The notes under the pieces: model-generated
What the model saw: only the letters and a program-made list of their open reading frames with translations
Told to the model about the DNA's origin: nothing
Databases searched by the model: none
Program-made: the position numbers and the translations under genes
Shown here: in pieces, positions 4,093-5,457 of the stretch
How positions within the stretch are numbered: position 1 is the stretch's first letter
Layout of the letters: each line of letters opens with the position of its first letter
NCBI GenBank assembly: GCA_018058445.1
Contig: JAGOZY010000095.1
Coordinates: 1 to 5,457, forward strand
Source: Negativicutes bacterium
Lineage (GTDB): Bacteria > Bacillota > Negativicutes > JAGOZY01
Length of the DNA stretch: 5,457 nt
Direction of reading: 5' to 3'

Positions 4093-5457
4093 ATGAACTT
4101 TCAAGCAATTTATCAGCTCGTTTGAGTGCAGATGAGAAGTTTTTCCAATACATTCCGCGCCCGATTTCTAAGAATATTCCTGCTTTGTGGATATTTTTTC
4201 TTACTTGAGGATTAGCCTCGCAAATTAAAATTTGGATTCCACGTTTTTTTAGATTTCGAATGACTTCACTCAATGTTTCAATTCCAGTAACATCGATAAA
4301 AGGAACATGATGAAGACGAATAATCAAAATAGAAGGGTCCGTGTGGGTATGAGCTAAAGCCCGCTCAAAATTTTCTACAGCTCCGAAGAAAAATGGACCT
4401 TCAATCGAGTAAACCAGAACCCCTGGCGGTAATACAACTGGAGTATCACTACCTGTTTCGCGAGTCAGTTGCTTTTCATTTTGTTGGAGAACCTCAATCG
4501 AAGAAGTCATTTTTCGCAGGAAGTGGAGAATTGCCAGAAGAACTCCGACATTCACTGCCACGACGAGATCTGCAAAGATCGTCAAAGAAAACGTAATCAA
4601 TAAAATCACGACATCTGCCCGAGGAGCCGAACGGATCATGTGAATTAAATGGTGAATCTCACTCATGTTATAAGCCACAACAAAAAGAATCGCGGACATA
4701 GCTGCGAGCGGAATATTTCCCGCTAAAGGAGCCAAAAATAGCAAGATAATTATTAGCGTTGCCGAATGAACGATCCCTGCCAGTGGGCTTGTTCCGCCAT
4801 TTCGAATATTGGTAGCTGTTCGAGCGATTGCCCCAGTCGCGGCAATCCCGCCTAAAAGAGGGGTAAAAAGATTAGCGATTCCCTGTCCGACCAGTTCTTG
4901 ATTTGAATCATGACGAGTTCCAGTCATTCCATCGGCAACTACTGCAGACAGTAAAGACTCAATTGCCCCTAACATCGCAATTGTAAAGGCTGGACCAATC
5001 AAACCAAAGACTCTGTCAAGGGTAACCTCAGGGAAAGTAAGGCTAGGTAAACCCTGAGGAATTCCACCAAAAGCACTGCCAATCGTTGCTACGCCTTCAA
5101 ATTGAAAATAAGATTGAAGAATTGTCGCGGTTGCCATCGCCACCAAAGGACTCGGAACCCGCTTGGCGTAAGGGATTCTAGGGAATAAGAGGACGATTGC
5201 AAGACTCAGGCAAGCGAGGGCGGTAGTCAGTGGATGAAAGTCAGGGAATGCCTGAATTAAGAGCCCAATTTTCTCATGAAAATGGACTCCTCCGGTTTTT
5301 GGAAGTCCGAAAAAATCTCGCCATTGACCCACCCAAATAATAACACCAATCCCAGCTGTAAAACCAACAATAACAGGGGCTGGTATGAATTTGATGACTC
5401 CACCAAACTTTGCAAGTCCCATTCCAAGCAAAATAATTCCAGCCATGAATGTTGCGA
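4091..5457 (-). CDS. SulP-family anion transporter with C-terminal STAS domain (5' end outside window)
   Basis: The frame is open to the window end (codons for ATF precede the Met at 5446), and SulP proteins have about 80-110 more residues upstream, so this is the C-terminal four fifths of a protein of about 550 residues. Numbering from Met 5446: membrane blocks include IKFIPAPVIVGFTAGIGVII (18-37), family-typical AMLGAIESLLSAVVADGMTG, DSNQELVGQGIANLFTPLLG and GGIAATGAIARTATNIRNGG, then hydrophobic segments to about 310. A STAS domain follows (about 342-430) with the IDVTG loop (Asp385, Thr387), the spot that is phosphorylated in SpoIIAA-type domains. SulP members move sulfate, bicarbonate or, in E. 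coli DauA, C4-dicarboxylates; substrate is not readable here. No terminator separates it from the DASS gene 87 nt downstream, so partial co-transcription is possible. Confidence 0.9.
   Translation of the reverse strand, partial: ATFMAGIILLGMGLAKFGGVIKFIPAPVIVGFTAGIGVIIWVGQWRDFFGLPKTGGVHFHEKIGLLIQAFPDFHPLTTALACLSLAIVLLFPRIPYAKRVPSPLVAMATATILQSYFQFEGVATIGSAFGGIPQGLPSLTFPEVTLDRVFGLIGPAFTIAMLGAIESLLSAVVADGMTGTRHDSNQELVGQGIANLFTPLLGGIAATGAIARTATNIRNGGTSPLAGIVHSATLIIILLFLAPLAGNIPLAAMSAILFVVAYNMSEIHHLIHMIRSAPRADVVILLITFSLTIFADLVVAVNVGVLLAILHFLRKMTSSIEVLQQNEKQLTRETGSDTPVVLPPGVLVYSIEGPFFFGAVENFERALAHTHTDPSILIIRLHHVPFIDVTGIETLSEVIRNLKKRGIQILICEANPQVRKNIHKAGIFLEIGRGMYWKNFSSALKRADKLLESS

Noticed and set aside
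1..5457. tRNA, rRNA, CRISPR array, intact transposase or riboswitch.
   Set aside because: I looked for regular spaced repeats, tRNA-like cloverleaf ends and long conserved leader structures and saw none.

Overview
The window looks like a chromosomal stretch of a low-GC Gram-positive bacterium (Bacillota, probably a Bacillales member). The evidence is AT-rich intergenic DNA, strong purine-rich ribosome binding sites (AAGGAG, AAAGGGG, AAAGGA), a near-consensus SigA promoter with an extended -10, and stem-plus-U-tract terminators. I cannot name the genus.

Layout. Positions 1-610 hold no gene I can support. They contain a strong hairpin (34-81), conflicting weak reading frames on both strands, and imperfect inverted repeats at the two edges, so this may be a decayed or non-autonomous mobile element. 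Positions 621-1607 form a compact plus-strand operon: a SigA promoter, a 14-bp perfect palindrome just after the -10 (likely the operator), an SRPBCC ligand-binding protein, a MarR-family regulator whose ribosome binding site overlaps the preceding stop codon, and a bidirectional terminator. From 1624 to the window end everything reads on the minus strand, in transcription order: a SulP anion transporter with a STAS domain (cut by the window edge), a DASS/SLC13-type carboxylate transporter, a terminator, and an IclR-family regulator that converges on the MarR operon and shares its terminator.

How the genes may work together. The MarR protein probably represses its own operon through the palindrome, with the SRPBCC protein as its co-expressed partner of unknown ligand. 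The IclR protein probably controls the adjacent DASS transporter. A 13-bp box (12 of 13 identical) lies 78 nt upstream of the iclR-type start and 76 nt upstream of the transporter start, in the same orientation, which suggests one regulator acts on both. The DASS protein lacks the asparagine of both sodium-site SNT motifs (STT and SAT instead), so its ion coupling is open. The SulP gene may add a second route for anions such as dicarboxylate, bicarbonate or sulfate, but its substrate cannot be read from sequence. No wholly new system is evident; the best leads are the shared box, the DASS motif change, the shortened IclR effector domain and the possible element at 1-610.
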